A DNA stretch of 64,000 nt from contig NZ_JARXIC010000006.1 of NCBI RefSeq assembly GCF_031127905.1, forward strand, positions 119,179 through 183,178. The letters run 5' to 3'. The position numbers were made by a program, and so were the translations under genes. Numbering within the stretch: position 1 is the stretch's first letter; each line of letters opens with the position of its first letter. The notes beneath the pieces are model-generated. The model did no database searches and was not told where the DNA came from. It worked only from the letters and a program-made list of their open reading frames with translations. Shown here piece by piece: positions 28,432-37,874 of this stretch. The stretch comes from Thalassobacterium sedimentorum (GTDB lineage Bacteria; Verrucomicrobiota; Verrucomicrobiia; Opitutales; Coraliomargaritaceae).

Positions 28432-29481
28432 GATAAATCTTCACAAAAGCACCTAACCATGCGAGATGTTGCCGCCAAAGCTGGTGTCGACCCATCAACA
28501 GTATCCCTCGCACTGAGAAACAGTCCCCGTCTACCGGAGAAAACGCGATTGCAGATTCAAAAGATTGCCGCTGAACTCGGCTACAAAGCGAATCCATATG
28601 TATCCGCCCTAATGCAACATCGAAGTCGAGGTCGTAACCCAGACGCCGCTCCCACACTCGCGTATCTCACCAGTCATCCCACCCGAGCCGTCTGGAAATC
28701 GGTCCCTTACCTAAAACGCTTTTATCTTGGGTGTGAGGCTGAGGCCTCTCGCCTCGGATGGAAGCTAGAAGAATTTTGGACCGGCGATGTCGAATGGAAA
28801 GCAGAGCGCTTGGGTAAAATCATGGCCTATCGGAGCATCAACGCGGTATTGGTCGCTCCGGTTGGTTGTGGAGAGCCGCTTCAGGAATTCCCATGGATGC
28901 ATTTCCACTCGGTTGCCATCGGGAGTTCACTGAAGGGTTTCGGACTACACTACGTTCGCCCAAACTATTTTATTAATGCACAAATCTGCGTCCAAGCATG
29001 TTTGGAACGCGGCTATCGGCGAATTGGATTTGCCGTATCTGCCGCGCATAATCATCGACTGGCGCAGCGTCACCTCGGAGGATGTCTCGTTTTCCAGCAA
29101 CTGGACCTCAGTTTAAAGATTCTGCTGCCCCCGCATTTCGATGAGAATGATTCACTGGATCAACTCATTCCTTGGATACGCAAGGAAAACGTGGAGGTTA
29201 TCCTTACGATTTATGGCCAAGATCAAGCCGTTGATAGCTTGAGAGCTGCTGGCTTACGCGTGCCTGAAGATGTCGCAGTGGTCAGTTTGGCAGTCTCACC
29301 AGACGAAAGCATGTCAGGCGTGGACGAAAAACTGGAAGTCATTGGAAATAAATCGGTTCAGATGTTGGTAGGAATGCTGCCGAACGGACAACCGGGCGAG
29401 CAAACAGATCCGACTGAAGTCCTCGTCAAAGGAAATTGGAAAGACGGTTCAACGCTGCCCAAGAAAAAGCCTTCTCATTGA
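28429..29481 (+). CDS. LacI-family transcriptional regulator
   Basis: 350 residues. The N-terminal helix-turn-helix and hinge, 'MRDVAAKAGVDPSTVSLALR' then 'QKIAAELGYKANPYV', are those of LacI/GalR proteins as found in Verrucomicrobia; a periplasmic-binding-protein-like sensor domain follows (about 65-345, 'LERGYRRIGFAVS', 'VPEDVAVVSL'). TTG at 28429 gives the normal 10-residue lead before MRDVA; ATG 28459 would start directly at MRDVA and is the alternative. Divergent from the dehydrogenase/GH99-like genes, hence a likely local regulator of the island responding to a sugar. Confidence 0.9.
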   Translation: MDKSSQKHLTMRDVAAKAGVDPSTVSLALRNSPRLPEKTRLQIQKIAAELGYKANPYVSALMQHRSRGRNPDAAPTLAYLTSHPTRAVWKSVPYLKRFYLGCEAEASRLGWKLEEFWTGDVEWKAERLGKIMAYRSINAVLVAPVGCGEPLQEFPWMHFHSVAIGSSLKGFGLHYVRPNYFINAQICVQACLERGYRRIGFAVSAAHNHRLAQRHLGGCLVFQQLDLSLKILLPPHFDENDSLDQLIPWIRKENVEVILTIYGQDQAVDSLRAAGLRVPEDVAVVSLAVSPDESMSGVDEKLEVIGNKSVQMLVGMLPNGQPGEQTDPTEVLVKGNWKDGSTLPKKKPSH

Positions 29482-29784
29482 CTCTGAGTAAAGTCACTGT
29501 GATTAAAACGCCGAAGAGACTGATGGGACAGTATGTTGATGATGACGACGACAGACTCCAACCCCAGCTCGTCGCATGTTTCCATACACTCATCAAAGTT
29601 CATCTCATCAATTAGGTGCCATCACTGTTGGCAGCCGAGCCCCAGTTTCCAAGTGTTCAAGCGGCAATCGCAAAAATCGGTCGGAGTCCAACTTCCATCG
29701 CGCCTCTCTGGGTGTAAGTTAAGAATCCATCGTCGGTTCATCAGCTTAATTCGATTCACTTTCCTTAATCTCCTGAGGAGTTTA
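29482..29784. other. Gap between LacI gene and PEP-CTERM gene terminator
   Basis: About 300 bp. Short open frames exist on both strands but show no signal peptide, domain or start context that I can support. A simple GAT/GAC triplet stretch lies near 29537-29552. No promoter or repeat is evident. Confidence 0.5.
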
Positions 29785-29817
29785 CAAAAAAGCGAGGGCA
29801 TGTAAATCACCCTCGCT
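29785..29817 (-). terminator. Rho-independent terminator of the PEP-CTERM gene
   Basis: A perfect 8-bp stem (AGCGAGGG with CCCTCGCT, 11-nt loop) is followed on the minus strand by a run of T (A-tract on plus at 29786-29791, one C interruption beyond). It lies 22 bp after the stop codon of the gene ending at 29839. This is a textbook intrinsic terminator. Confidence 0.85.
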
Positions 29818-29838
29818 ACGTAAATGATTCCTCAGTAA

Positions 29839-30582
29839 CTAACGCTGACGGCTTCGCCGCGATCCCAAAAAGAGTGCGGCTCCGATGCCCATGAGTAAGG
29901 CCGCCGAATTACTTTCAGGAATGTTCGACGCAGAGAGATTGTCGAAACCATACTCACTTGCGCCAGTCCCTACACCATTATAATAGAGCCCCGCAAGTCC
30001 CCCTGAAAATGCAGTATTATTGTTACCGGTAACCACAAAATCGTCTAATCCTGTCGCCGAGAGTGTGACTGTATAATCCCCAGTCTCATCTACGCTCAGA
30101 AGCATGTTCACTGTACCATTTAAAATGTAATTAGCATCCACGACTTGATTGTAGTGAGAGAGCGAACCAGCAGTATAGGAAAGGACTTGAACCGCACCAT
30201 CCGAAGAACGGTATCGGACCAAACTGTAATTATCGATATCTTGAAAATTATAGGCTAAACCTACACGTGCAGAGCTCGCTGTCGCACTCGCCAAAATATC
30301 CACTTCGACCGTAAAGCCCACACCAGTCTGCAATAAGAAATCCCCTGAATTGATCGCAGCAACGCCAACATTTACTGTGTCATTGGTAATCGCTGTTTGA
30401 CTGGAAATCGAAAAGATACTTGAGCCCGTAGATTCATCATCATAATAAGTGTAATCCGAACCCAAGCCAGATGAGTCAGGCCGGTTAAAATCGTCCGAAA
30501 ACGAGTTCTGAGCCTGTGCCAGGTTGAGAGCGGAGACGAACATGCCCCCAATTAATAGTGCGGATCGGGATTTCATTTTCAT
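29839..30582 (-). CDS. PEP-CTERM-type sorted extracellular protein
   Basis: 247 residues: signal peptide (cleavage after 'LAQA' near residue 24), a beta-sandwich resembling LamG/DUF1080-type carbohydrate-binding domains ('SFSDDFNRPDSSGLGSDY'), and a C-terminal sorting tag of the PEP-CTERM type: 'IPESNSAALLMGIGAALFLG' then 'SRRSRQR'. The tag starts Ile-Pro-Glu rather than Val-Pro-Glu-Pro, a common verrucomicrobial variant. It is expected to be processed by an exosortase, which is not in the window. It lies 55 bp downstream of the lyase-family gene on the same strand and may help bind polymer. Confidence 0.82.
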   Translation of the reverse strand: MKMKSRSALLIGGMFVSALNLAQAQNSFSDDFNRPDSSGLGSDYTYYDDESTGSSIFSISSQTAITNDTVNVGVAAINSGDFLLQTGVGFTVEVDILASATASSARVGLAYNFQDIDNYSLVRYRSSDGAVQVLSYTAGSLSHYNQVVDANYILNGTVNMLLSVDETGDYTVTLSATGLDDFVVTGNNNTAFSGGLAGLYYNGVGTGASEYGFDNLSASNIPESNSAALLMGIGAALFLGSRRSRQR

Positions 30583-30637
30583 AGGTAAGTACTTTCGTTA
30601 ATTATATGATTATTTGGGTGTATAGTTTGTGACAAAG

Positions 30638-31927
30638 TTACTCGATGTTTTCAGAGTGTTCCTCGGGTGTGAAAGTCAAAGGTCGTTGGTGTAATAGGGC
30701 TAAACCAAAGCCCATAAACTCCTCGTCGGAATAATATCCAGGAAATGCCTCAAGGACCGCTGAAATGGGGAGAGATTCAGGATAATGCGCACGAGCCAAA
30801 TGATAATAACAAACGGTCGCTTCCTTTACCGGAGTAAGTAAATGGTCATTCGCATAATACTCCCCTTGAGCCGCAGGATTCTCATCCAACAAGATGGGAG
30901 CCATAAAATTGAAAGCTAAGTCGAGCGATTCACCATTGTGCCCAACATGCTGCCAACCATCGATTTTATTGATTCGTGCCAACTCTGACAACAAAAGTAA
31001 GGTTCGCATTTGTATCATAGAATACATTAAACCACTTCCTTTGCCGTTACGGAGGCTAATAATCCGGTAGCGATCATAAATTTCACCGTCCTGAACCTCG
31101 GGCGAGCTATCCTTATACCAAAGCTGTTCACTCCCTTCTGCCTCAGTCAAAATGACCCCTTCAATTAAACATTCAAACCTCCGCGGATTATTGGAATTTC
31201 GATAAACAAAATCCAGCAATCCCACATCCTCAAGTGCAGCCCCACTCGCAGCCAAGCCCAACATATGGGTTGTCATGTGATTGTTGAATGCCTGATGGTC
31301 ATAAAAGTCATTATTGACCCACAAGTTAAAACAAAACTGCACATTCGACACCAAATAGAGTAACCAATCACGGAACTCCACACGCTCAGTCTCATTCAGA
31401 TAAGGGTAAAGTAAGGCATAAGCGTTGGAAAATGCCGCAGCTGGAATCGCAAAATTGATGCCTCGGTTCACCCCCATATTGGAATCGTCGGTTCTCGGCG
31501 GGTAATGTGAGATAGAAATTGTCGATCCAGGTAGCGGATCGACCTCAGCCCAAATCATTAGGCGCTGCTTCGCCACAGCCAAGGCTGTTTCATCGCCAGT
31601 TAATTCATAATATAATGCCAAATCTGAAACCGCTGTCGCATCGCCAATTGCCGCATATCGAAACGCAACTAAGTCACTACCATGATAAGGCTGAGAGGAC
31701 TCATCGATCGCAACATTCACCTTCCTGACAAACGCCTCCCACATCGCTTCAGAATCGGAGCCTCCCCGCTTCAACCATGCCATAGTTTCACCCATATCCT
31801 CACCGGATACAAAGACTTCAGGCCGAGGAACCCATGTCAACTCCTCTCGCAGAGGCAGTTCACCATAAGTCACCTGTGCAGAAAGGATCATACAGAATAT
31901 ACCAAATAAGCGGGGCAACTTTAACAT
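30638..31927 (-). CDS. Alginate lyase-family protein, secreted
   Basis: About 430 residues. A signal peptide begins at the ATG at 31927 ('MLKLPRLFGIFCMILSAQVT'); the frame is open to a GTG at 31981, which would bury the signal. The mature part is an all-helical toroid of the alginate_lyase (PF05426) type: 'ISHYPPRTDDSNMGVNRGIN' and 'FNNHMTTHMLGLAASG' (about residue 213) hold the conserved Asn/His residues of the catalytic groove. The polymer cut could be alginate or another uronic-acid glycan such as ulvan; the sequence alone cannot decide. Downstream on the same strand is the PEP-CTERM gene. Confidence 0.78.
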   Translation of the reverse strand: MLKLPRLFGIFCMILSAQVTYGELPLREELTWVPRPEVFVSGEDMGETMAWLKRGGSDSEAMWEAFVRKVNVAIDESSQPYHGSDLVAFRYAAIGDATAVSDLALYYELTGDETALAVAKQRLMIWAEVDPLPGSTISISHYPPRTDDSNMGVNRGINFAIPAAAFSNAYALLYPYLNETERVEFRDWLLYLVSNVQFCFNLWVNNDFYDHQAFNNHMTTHMLGLAASGAALEDVGLLDFVYRNSNNPRRFECLIEGVILTEAEGSEQLWYKDSSPEVQDGEIYDRYRIISLRNGKGSGLMYSMIQMRTLLLLSELARINKIDGWQHVGHNGESLDLAFNFMAPILLDENPAAQGEYYANDHLLTPVKEATVCYYHLARAHYPESLPISAVLEAFPGYYSDEEFMGFGLALLHQRPLTFTPEEHSENIE

Positions 31928-31970
31928 ACTGTCCTTAAGCATTTTGAAATGATCTCTGAACTCAACAAAT

Positions 31971-31988
31971 ATTGCATTCACATCGTTG
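31971..31988. promoter_or_regulatory. Shared 18-bp island motif, site 3
   Basis: ATTGCAT-TCAC-ATCGTTG lies about 45 bp upstream of the lyase-family start used here. It shares the AT-TCAY-ATYGTTG block with sites at 26035, 28414 and 33654. Confidence 0.38.
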
Positions 31989-32024
31989 TATGATTAGAAG
32001 GCTATGTTATATACAGGTAAACTG

Positions 32025-33512
32025 CTAGGCAGATTCCATAGCCTTCCTCTTCTTAAGTTCATGCTGGATTTCATAAATCACCTGACGGTTCAGGCGATAG
32101 TTTCGAAAGACCCAAAAAGCACCGACCAAACAAATCGGAGGAAAGACTGCGATAAATAGACGCATGCGAAGAATGGTCTGTTCAGACATTAACTCAGCGC
32201 CTGCTTCATAGCCAATCAGCCAAAGTACTAAGCCCAAGAGCAGCGCGATTCCCGAAAAGGCCATCTTAACGACAAAACCAAAGAACGCCGCAAACATTCC
32301 CTCCTGACGATATCCATTCAGGAGTTCATCCTCATCACAAATATCAGCGATAAAAGCTCCGTTCAACAGCCAGCAAGCACTCATTCCGAAGCTAACCATA
32401 GCCGCCATCAATAGTTGAAGCTGTGGCAGCGCCGGATTCAATAAAAACCAAGAACTGGATATGGATACGACTGCTAACAATAAGCCAAACATCAGTACAC
32501 GTTTCTTATCAAAACGCTTCACTAAGACGGGAATCAGAAACGATGAGACCATTCCGGTAATCCCAGTGACTGTTCCATACAAGCCAGTCCAAGTCGCCGC
32601 CGTTGATCGATCACCGTCGAAAACATAAAAGATGTTTGCATAAGTCACTAGAACTCCAATGAAATACATACCAGTGATTACAAGAAAGATCATGCAGCAG
32701 AGTGTTCGAAACGACCGATTCTTCACCGCCAAAACACCCGAATTGAAAAAACTGACTTTGGGGACACTTGTCAGCGTCAATTTCTCCTTGGTGAAGAGCA
32801 CAGCAGGCAACGCCGTCAATACAATCATCAAAGCAATTCCCCAGGCCACGTAACGAGCCCCAATCACTTCCAATTTAACATCGTCGGCTAGAATCATCTC
32901 GCTAACTGGCGCTAGTAATGATCCATACCATACCGTCTTCTCTGAAAGGATGACTGCCTGAATGTGCTCACCAGCCAAGATGCACAACTTATAAAGCCAT
33001 GGGATCGTAAACGACGCAAACGATGAAGCGAGGAGTCGATATTTCTGCAAATCAGCCCGATCATCATAATCTTCTGCTAGTTCAAGCCCCAAGGCATTGT
33101 AAGGTACCGAATACACCGTATACATTAGGTAAAAGAAGATGCAGCTGACCAGAGCATAGCTAAAGAGCTGCCAATCCCCCCAATAAGGGGACGCCATATA
33201 GGAAACACCAAACCCCAAAGCCATGAGTATACTGCCAAGAAAGATTAATGGCCGCCGACGACCAAATCGACTTCGGCTGTTATCGGATATATTTCCCATC
33301 AGCGGGTCTGAAATCATATCCACGAATCGCGGTATGGACACCGCCCAACCAATCAAGACAGAGCTCAATCCTAGACCAATATTAAAAATAGGGACAAAAA
33401 TATTATTCAATCCATTGGCAGCCAATTGATCACTAAATCCACCACAGCCCCAGGCAGCTTTTTCTCGAACTGAGAGCTTCTTGGATGTGGAGTCGTTGGA
33501 TGTTGTCGGCAT
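32025..33512 (-). CDS. GPH-family sugar:cation symporter (MFS superfamily)
   Basis: 495 residues with about 12 transmembrane helices. The N-terminal half shows 'RFVDMISDPLMGNISDNSRS' then 'RFGRRRP', the conserved loop 2-3 of glycoside-pentoside-hexuronide symporters (MelB/XynP/GusB type). These import mono- and oligosaccharides or uronates with H+ or Na+. It lies upstream of the lyase and PEP-CTERM genes on the same strand, separated by a gap carrying motif site 3, and divergent from the sulfatase. It is the only clear glycan-fragment importer in the island. Confidence 0.9.
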   Translation of the reverse strand: MPTTSNDSTSKKLSVREKAAWGCGGFSDQLAANGLNNIFVPIFNIGLGLSSVLIGWAVSIPRFVDMISDPLMGNISDNSRSRFGRRRPLIFLGSILMALGFGVSYMASPYWGDWQLFSYALVSCIFFYLMYTVYSVPYNALGLELAEDYDDRADLQKYRLLASSFASFTIPWLYKLCILAGEHIQAVILSEKTVWYGSLLAPVSEMILADDVKLEVIGARYVAWGIALMIVLTALPAVLFTKEKLTLTSVPKVSFFNSGVLAVKNRSFRTLCCMIFLVITGMYFIGVLVTYANIFYVFDGDRSTAATWTGLYGTVTGITGMVSSFLIPVLVKRFDKKRVLMFGLLLAVVSISSSWFLLNPALPQLQLLMAAMVSFGMSACWLLNGAFIADICDEDELLNGYRQEGMFAAFFGFVVKMAFSGIALLLGLVLWLIGYEAGAELMSEQTILRMRLFIAVFPPICLVGAFWVFRNYRLNRQVIYEIQHELKKRKAMESA

Positions 33513-33864
33513 AGCGTAAATCAGAACACAGTCCCCGTAGATTCAACCTTAGCAAGTCCATGCGATAGACAAATAAAAGTATGGGAGCCACAAATTAAAG
33601 TAATGACATAATGGATCTCGATAGAAATCATTCGCTCAAAAAAGACAAGGAGCCAACAATTCATATTGTTGCATAACAGGCACCGGCTCACTGTAAATCT
33701 AAAGCTCAATTATCCTCAGCCTTAAAGGCTTTAAATAAACAGCAGCCTATAGGGATTTCAAAACGATAGAGAGCAAACTGGTGGCTAGCTAAGTAATAAA
33801 AGTTTATAATTATAATCAGAGAAAATTTGCCAAGACATATCCATCGCAGCTGATATCACAAGAT
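33513..33864. other. Divergent regulatory gap between symporter and sulfatase genes
   Basis: 352 bp, AT-rich, no gene. It contains the symmetric copy of the island motif (33654-33671) and a small inverted repeat (33718-33730, AGCCT-TAA-AGGCT). Promoters for both flanking genes are expected here but no convincing consensus pair stands out. Confidence 0.55.
33654..33671. promoter_or_regulatory. Shared 18-bp island motif, site 4 (perfect palindrome)
   Basis: CAACAAT-TCAT-ATTGTTG: perfect 7-bp inverted arms around a 4-nt centre, in the divergent gap of the symporter and the sulfatase. This is the most symmetric of the four copies and the best candidate for a dimeric regulator's binding site. Confidence 0.5.
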
Positions 33865-35286
33865 ATGGCACAACCTAATATAATTTTCCTGTTAATCGAC
33901 GATCTCGGCTGTCGCGATCTTGGTTGTTTTGGCTCATCTTTTTATGAAACTCCCAATCTAGACCGAATGGCCAGCGAGGGGATACGCTTTGAGAATGCCT
34001 ACGCATCCGCGCCGGTATGTTCCCCGACTCGTGCCTCGATTCTAAGTGGCCAGTATCCGGCTCGCGTGGGTGTGACGCATTATATAGGAGGGCAAGATAC
34101 CGGTAGACTAGCTTCAGTCCCCTACTTGCATTATCTGCCGTTAGAGCAAAAATCCATTGCTACTGCACTGAAAGCTGGTGGCTATCAAACTTGGCACCTC
34201 GGAAAGTGGCATCTGGGCGACGAAGATTTTTATCCTGAACAACACGGTTTCGATTGTAACATCGGAGGCTGCCATGCCGGACATCCTAACAATGGATATT
34301 TCGCCCCATGGAAACTCCCAACATTAGAGGAGGCCCCAACAGGAACTTATCTCACCGATCATTTGACTGACCAGGCAATCAATTTGATTCACAATCGAGG
34401 TGACAAACCCTTTTTTCTGAATTTTTGGCACTATGCAGTCCACACACCGATACAAGCTCCGGAACATCTGATAAAAAAATATCAAGCCAAAGCAAAACGT
34501 TTACAGTTAGATCAGGTCAATCCCATCATTGAGGGAGAGCCTTTCCCTTGCTTACATAAATCAGATCAACACATCACACGGCGAGTTCTGCAATCAGACC
34601 CTGCTTATGCGGCCATGATTGAAAACCTGGATACAAATATTGGTCGTCTGTTGGATGCACTCGAACAGGAAGGACTCACCGAAGATACTCTGATAGTCAT
34701 GACCTCCGATAATGGTGGTCTTTCAACCGCCGAAGGTGCTCCGACTTGTAATGCACCGATGAGCGAAGGCAAAGGTTGGGCCTATGAAGGCGGCGTTCGA
34801 GTCTGCCAACTAGCCCGCTGGCCGGGTAGAATCCCTGCAGGCTCATTGAATCATGAAAACGTAACTAGTACCGATTTATATCCAACCTTTCTTGAGGCTG
34901 CACAATTGCCTTTAATACCAGAGCAACACGTCGATGGCATAAGTCTACTGGACGCAATGACCATGAATAAAGCGATACCGGAACGGCCGATATTCTGGCA
35001 CTTTCCTCATTATGGCAATCAGGGGGACTCACCTTCAGCATCCGTATTAGAAGGCGAATGGAAGTTAATTCAGCATTTTGAAAACTCTGAACTGGAGCTT
35101 TACAACCTAGAGGACGATGTAAGTGAAGCAAAAAATATTGCGGATCAGAAACCGGAGATAGTGAACCGGCTCTATCATAAACTACGGACTTGGCAATCTG
35201 AGGTAGAGGCCAAGATACCAGAAGCGAATTCAGAATGGGCACAACGACTCAAATATCCTAAAATTGAAAACAATGCGCACATTTAA
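33865..35286 (+). CDS. Type I (S1) formylglycine-dependent sulfatase
   Basis: 473 residues. Cys52 in 'VCSPTRASILSGQ' is the C-x-P-x-R site converted to formylglycine by a maturase, 'IIFLLIDDLG' gives the metal-binding Asp pair, 'TWHLGKWHLG' and 'VHTPIQAPEH' the conserved Lys/His, and 'VMTSDNGGL' the distal metal site. The protein begins directly at the catalytic domain with no signal peptide and no upstream in-frame start, so it probably works in the cytoplasm on imported sulfated fragments. Its last 14 bp overlap the start of the truncated dehydrogenase frame. The exact sulfate ester is unknown. Confidence 0.92.
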   Translation: MAQPNIIFLLIDDLGCRDLGCFGSSFYETPNLDRMASEGIRFENAYASAPVCSPTRASILSGQYPARVGVTHYIGGQDTGRLASVPYLHYLPLEQKSIATALKAGGYQTWHLGKWHLGDEDFYPEQHGFDCNIGGCHAGHPNNGYFAPWKLPTLEEAPTGTYLTDHLTDQAINLIHNRGDKPFFLNFWHYAVHTPIQAPEHLIKKYQAKAKRLQLDQVNPIIEGEPFPCLHKSDQHITRRVLQSDPAYAAMIENLDTNIGRLLDALEQEGLTEDTLIVMTSDNGGLSTAEGAPTCNAPMSEGKGWAYEGGVRVCQLARWPGRIPAGSLNHENVTSTDLYPTFLEAAQLPLIPEQHVDGISLLDAMTMNKAIPERPIFWHFPHYGNQGDSPSASVLEGEWKLIQHFENSELELYNLEDDVSEAKNIADQKPEIVNRLYHKLRTWQSEVEAKIPEANSEWAQRLKYPKIENNAHI

Positions 35287-36016
35287 GCTAGATGCTACTA
35301 GAATCACTACTTGGTGGGATAATTGGGGACACTCTATTTCACGCTATGTGGCTGAATGCGCGATGTCACTTAGCCTAGCAACGCTACGCAATATTGGGAC
35401 ACATCAGCATGCAATGCGTGAAAATAAACCTTGGCGTTTTGAGCACATGCCAGAGGTTAGTTTATTTGGGCGTAAAGTAGGCTTACATGGGTTTGGCGCA
35501 ATCAGTCGTGAATTTCTAAAGTTACTCCAACCCTATGGTGCCAAGTGTCGGGCATGGGACCCATTTGTCAGTCATTCAGAAATGTCCGAGCTCGGAGTAC
35601 AGGCGGCGGCCTCCCTCGAAGACTTGTATGCAAATTGCGATGTACTTGTTGTATTCTGTGCCCTTACCCATCAAACGCGTAAAATTATTAACGCTGACCT
35701 ACTCAATCGCTTACCCGACCAAGCAACATTTATAAATGTTGCGCGTGGCGAACTGGTTGACGAGTCCGCTCTAATCAAACGACTGAAAAGTGGCAAACTG
35801 AGAGCGGGACTCGATGTATTTACAAAAGAACCACTCCCTGGCGACTCAGATTTGCGCAAACTTCCAAATGTGGTGCTCACGCCACACTTGGGCGGTTTCA
35901 CTACCGAAAGTCGAGCACACGCACTTGCACACAGCATAGAAAATATCCGTCGCTATGCAGCTAATGAACCCCTGCTATCCGAAATTAGCCTAGAACTCTA
36001 TGATCGGATGACTTAA
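35273..36016 (+). CDS. N-terminally truncated D-2-hydroxyacid dehydrogenase
   Basis: About 247 residues against roughly 320 for intact relatives. The NAD-binding domain is complete ('KVGLHGFGAISREFLKLL', 'FINVARGELVDESALI', 'VLTPHLGGFTTESR') but the first half of the catalytic domain, about 75 residues, is missing. The frame begins inside the last codons of the sulfatase gene (ATG 35273, or TTG 35264) and joins the family at 'ITTWWDNWGHSISRYVAE', an internal position. Catalytic Arg and His are present. It is either a deletion product fused behind the sulfatase, hence a pseudogene, or a shortened protein still translated by coupling. Confidence 0.75.
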   Translation: MRTFKLDATRITTWWDNWGHSISRYVAECAMSLSLATLRNIGTHQHAMRENKPWRFEHMPEVSLFGRKVGLHGFGAISREFLKLLQPYGAKCRAWDPFVSHSEMSELGVQAAASLEDLYANCDVLVVFCALTHQTRKIINADLLNRLPDQATFINVARGELVDESALIKRLKSGKLRAGLDVFTKEPLPGDSDLRKLPNVVLTPHLGGFTTESRAHALAHSIENIRRYAANEPLLSEISLELYDRMT

Positions 36017-36131
36017 TTAAGTTTATACAATGATGTCCCATCAAAAACTAGACACTGCTGGAGTGCGTTCACGTTAATCGAACTCCCAGTCGTTACTGCG
36101 ATCGTAAGTGTTGCACAATTGATTCGATTTC

Positions 36132-36731
36132 TCATCCCAGCGCTTGCTGTATGATTTTTTGGGCTCGCTCGAACATAGACAACTGTGAGGCCGCTTGATG
36201 ACCTTGATCACTCATTTTAGCCCATGTTTTTTGTAAGATGCCAATCATTTTTGATGTATCCCATTGATCAAGATATGCTTCAAACTGAAATTCCAAGAAG
36301 ACTAGGCAGAGGGCATCCTCGATTAATTGGACTTCTTGATGCCTTTTAATTCCTTGCTTTAGATTAATCATTTTGACGGTATCAATGAGTTCTTGCTCAT
36401 AACCAAGCTGGCGCAAAATATCGGCACTTTTCTGCGCGTGCATGATCTTCAAATCGGCCCGCCATTGCAAATAGCCAGTTCGCCCCTCAGGATAGCTACG
36501 ACGCGGCACTTCCCAGCGGCAAAGATGCTGACAACGAGCAGCTAAATGCACGGCTTCGCTCGCATTCGGTGCCAGGTGATTGACCCAGCGAGTCATGGCG
36601 AGTGACTTATGCAGCTCCTGGGGAACTGATTGCCCTTCAATTTCAACAAGATTGGGATCTTGTTGATTGAGCGCATCAAATGCAGCAATCGCTTCCTTAA
36701 AACGAGACGTTTCTTTGAAATGAATATTCAT
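36132..36731 (-). CDS. DUF4202-family protein
   Basis: A 199-residue protein matching DUF4202 along its whole length: '[12 protein letters not shown]', '[20 protein letters not shown]', '[17 protein letters not shown]', '[20 protein letters not shown]' and '[13 protein letters not shown]'. The many conserved His, Glu and Asp residues in a helical protein suggest an HD-like metal site, but no function is established. It lies between the truncated dehydrogenase and the GH16-GH3-GH16 group, on the same strand as the latter, with a 94-bp gap. Confidence 0.82.
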   Translation of the reverse strand: MNIHFKETSRFKEAIAAFDALNQQDPNLVEIEGQSVPQELHKSLAMTRWVNHLAPNASEAVHLAARCQHLCRWEVPRRSYPEGRTGYLQWRADLKIMHAQKSADILRQLGYEQELIDTVKMINLKQGIKRHQEVQLIEDALCLVFLEFQFEAYLDQWDTSKMIGILQKTWAKMSDQGHQAASQLSMFERAQKIIQQALG

Positions 36732-36825
36732 GAATCAAGTTACAATTTGTTTACTGGATTAAACCGGTATCAAAATAGATTACCAGTTTTATCCCAGCGT
36801 CCCAATGAACAATTTTAACTCTTCT

Positions 36826-37836
36826 TCACTCGCTTAAAGCACGATAAACACGCACATAATCAATCACGGCACGTGACATTTCACGTGACTGTTCTGTTTC
36901 AGAAACAAAAGGACCGCTATTGCGACCATCTCCTTGCTGGGGATCCCAGGCGTTAAGTTGAAACTCCATAGTCAACATCAGCATCATATCAATTGGGTCA
37001 CTAGGTATATTATCCGTGAAGGTGTAATACAACTGGCCATCAACATAACACTTCATCCAATCAGTGCTCCATTCCAAACCATAGATGTGATAATCACTAT
37101 CCATAACATCGACTAATGAAAGTGCAGTAGGGTCCGAGAGTGGATTGAATTGCTTCGATTCCGATCCTCCAGTTTTCGCCCAATGATTCGCCACGTTAAA
37201 GCTATGATCTAGATAGCTCTTAGCTCCTTTAGCGATCTCGATCACATCCACCTCGGTGCCATCTATAGGATTACCATTGTAAGCACGAGTCTGCGAAAAC
37301 AGCCAAAAGGCAAACCATGTTGAATGCCCAACGACTTGATCTGTGCGTACTCGAGCAGAAATATATAAAGCGCCCTCTTGTGGACTGACAAACTTGCCGG
37401 ACCATTTTACCTTAGTAGGTTCCGACTCATCCCAGCTTTGGGGGAAACCTGTCATAAGATAAGCAGTTTCAACGATTGGACCATTTTCGTTCGAAGTCGA
37501 GCGGCTACTACTCGCACGTATGATTAATTGACCATCGCCATTCAACCAGTGTTGCCCCTTACGAGCACTGTACATTTGCGCGCTCGCCTCAGTGCTCCCA
37601 TTCCATCGCAAGCCCTTGGAGGATTTATTTGCAAATTCTTCTGGGGTATATCCCAACATCGGGTACCATTTTTCTACTGTCCCCTCCCCTGTGAATTCGT
37701 CGGACCAATCCAGCAACCAATCACCCGCGGGAAGCCATTCAGAGGGGACATGATTCGCTTGCAATGCCTGAAATAAAACAAATGTTAGGACCGTGACAGT
37801 CAAGGACTGACAAATAAAGTAAAAGCGCTCTCTCAT
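36826..37836 (-). CDS. GH16 family glycoside hydrolase, secreted (laminarinase/agarase-type)
   Basis: 336 residues from the ATG at 37836, which opens a signal peptide ('MRERFYFICQSLTVTVLTFV'); the frame extends to 37896 but without a better start. The GH16 catalytic motif E-x-D-x-x-E is present as 'TEVDVIEIAKG' near residues 193-198 (nucleophile and acid/base Glu), within a jelly-roll starting at 'WLLDWSDEFTG' and ending 'IDYVRVYRAL'. The bulge-type motif fits beta-1,3-glucanases, agarases and carrageenases, so specificity is open. It is downstream of the GH3 gene. Confidence 0.88.
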   Translation of the reverse strand: MRERFYFICQSLTVTVLTFVLFQALQANHVPSEWLPAGDWLLDWSDEFTGEGTVEKWYPMLGYTPEEFANKSSKGLRWNGSTEASAQMYSARKGQHWLNGDGQLIIRASSSRSTSNENGPIVETAYLMTGFPQSWDESEPTKVKWSGKFVSPQEGALYISARVRTDQVVGHSTWFAFWLFSQTRAYNGNPIDGTEVDVIEIAKGAKSYLDHSFNVANHWAKTGGSESKQFNPLSDPTALSLVDVMDSDYHIYGLEWSTDWMKCYVDGQLYYTFTDNIPSDPIDMMLMLTMEFQLNAWDPQQGDGRNSGPFVSETEQSREMSRAVIDYVRVYRALSE

Positions 37837-37874
37837 TATATATATTCTTTTGTTTACAGCCGAAAACTGCATCA

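Noticed and set aside
29533..29805. Plus-strand 90-codon frame after the LacI gene
   Set aside because: Composition is Ser/His/Arg-rich with no domain, it runs through the terminator of the opposite-strand gene, and it begins in a GAT/GAC triplet repeat; likely chance.
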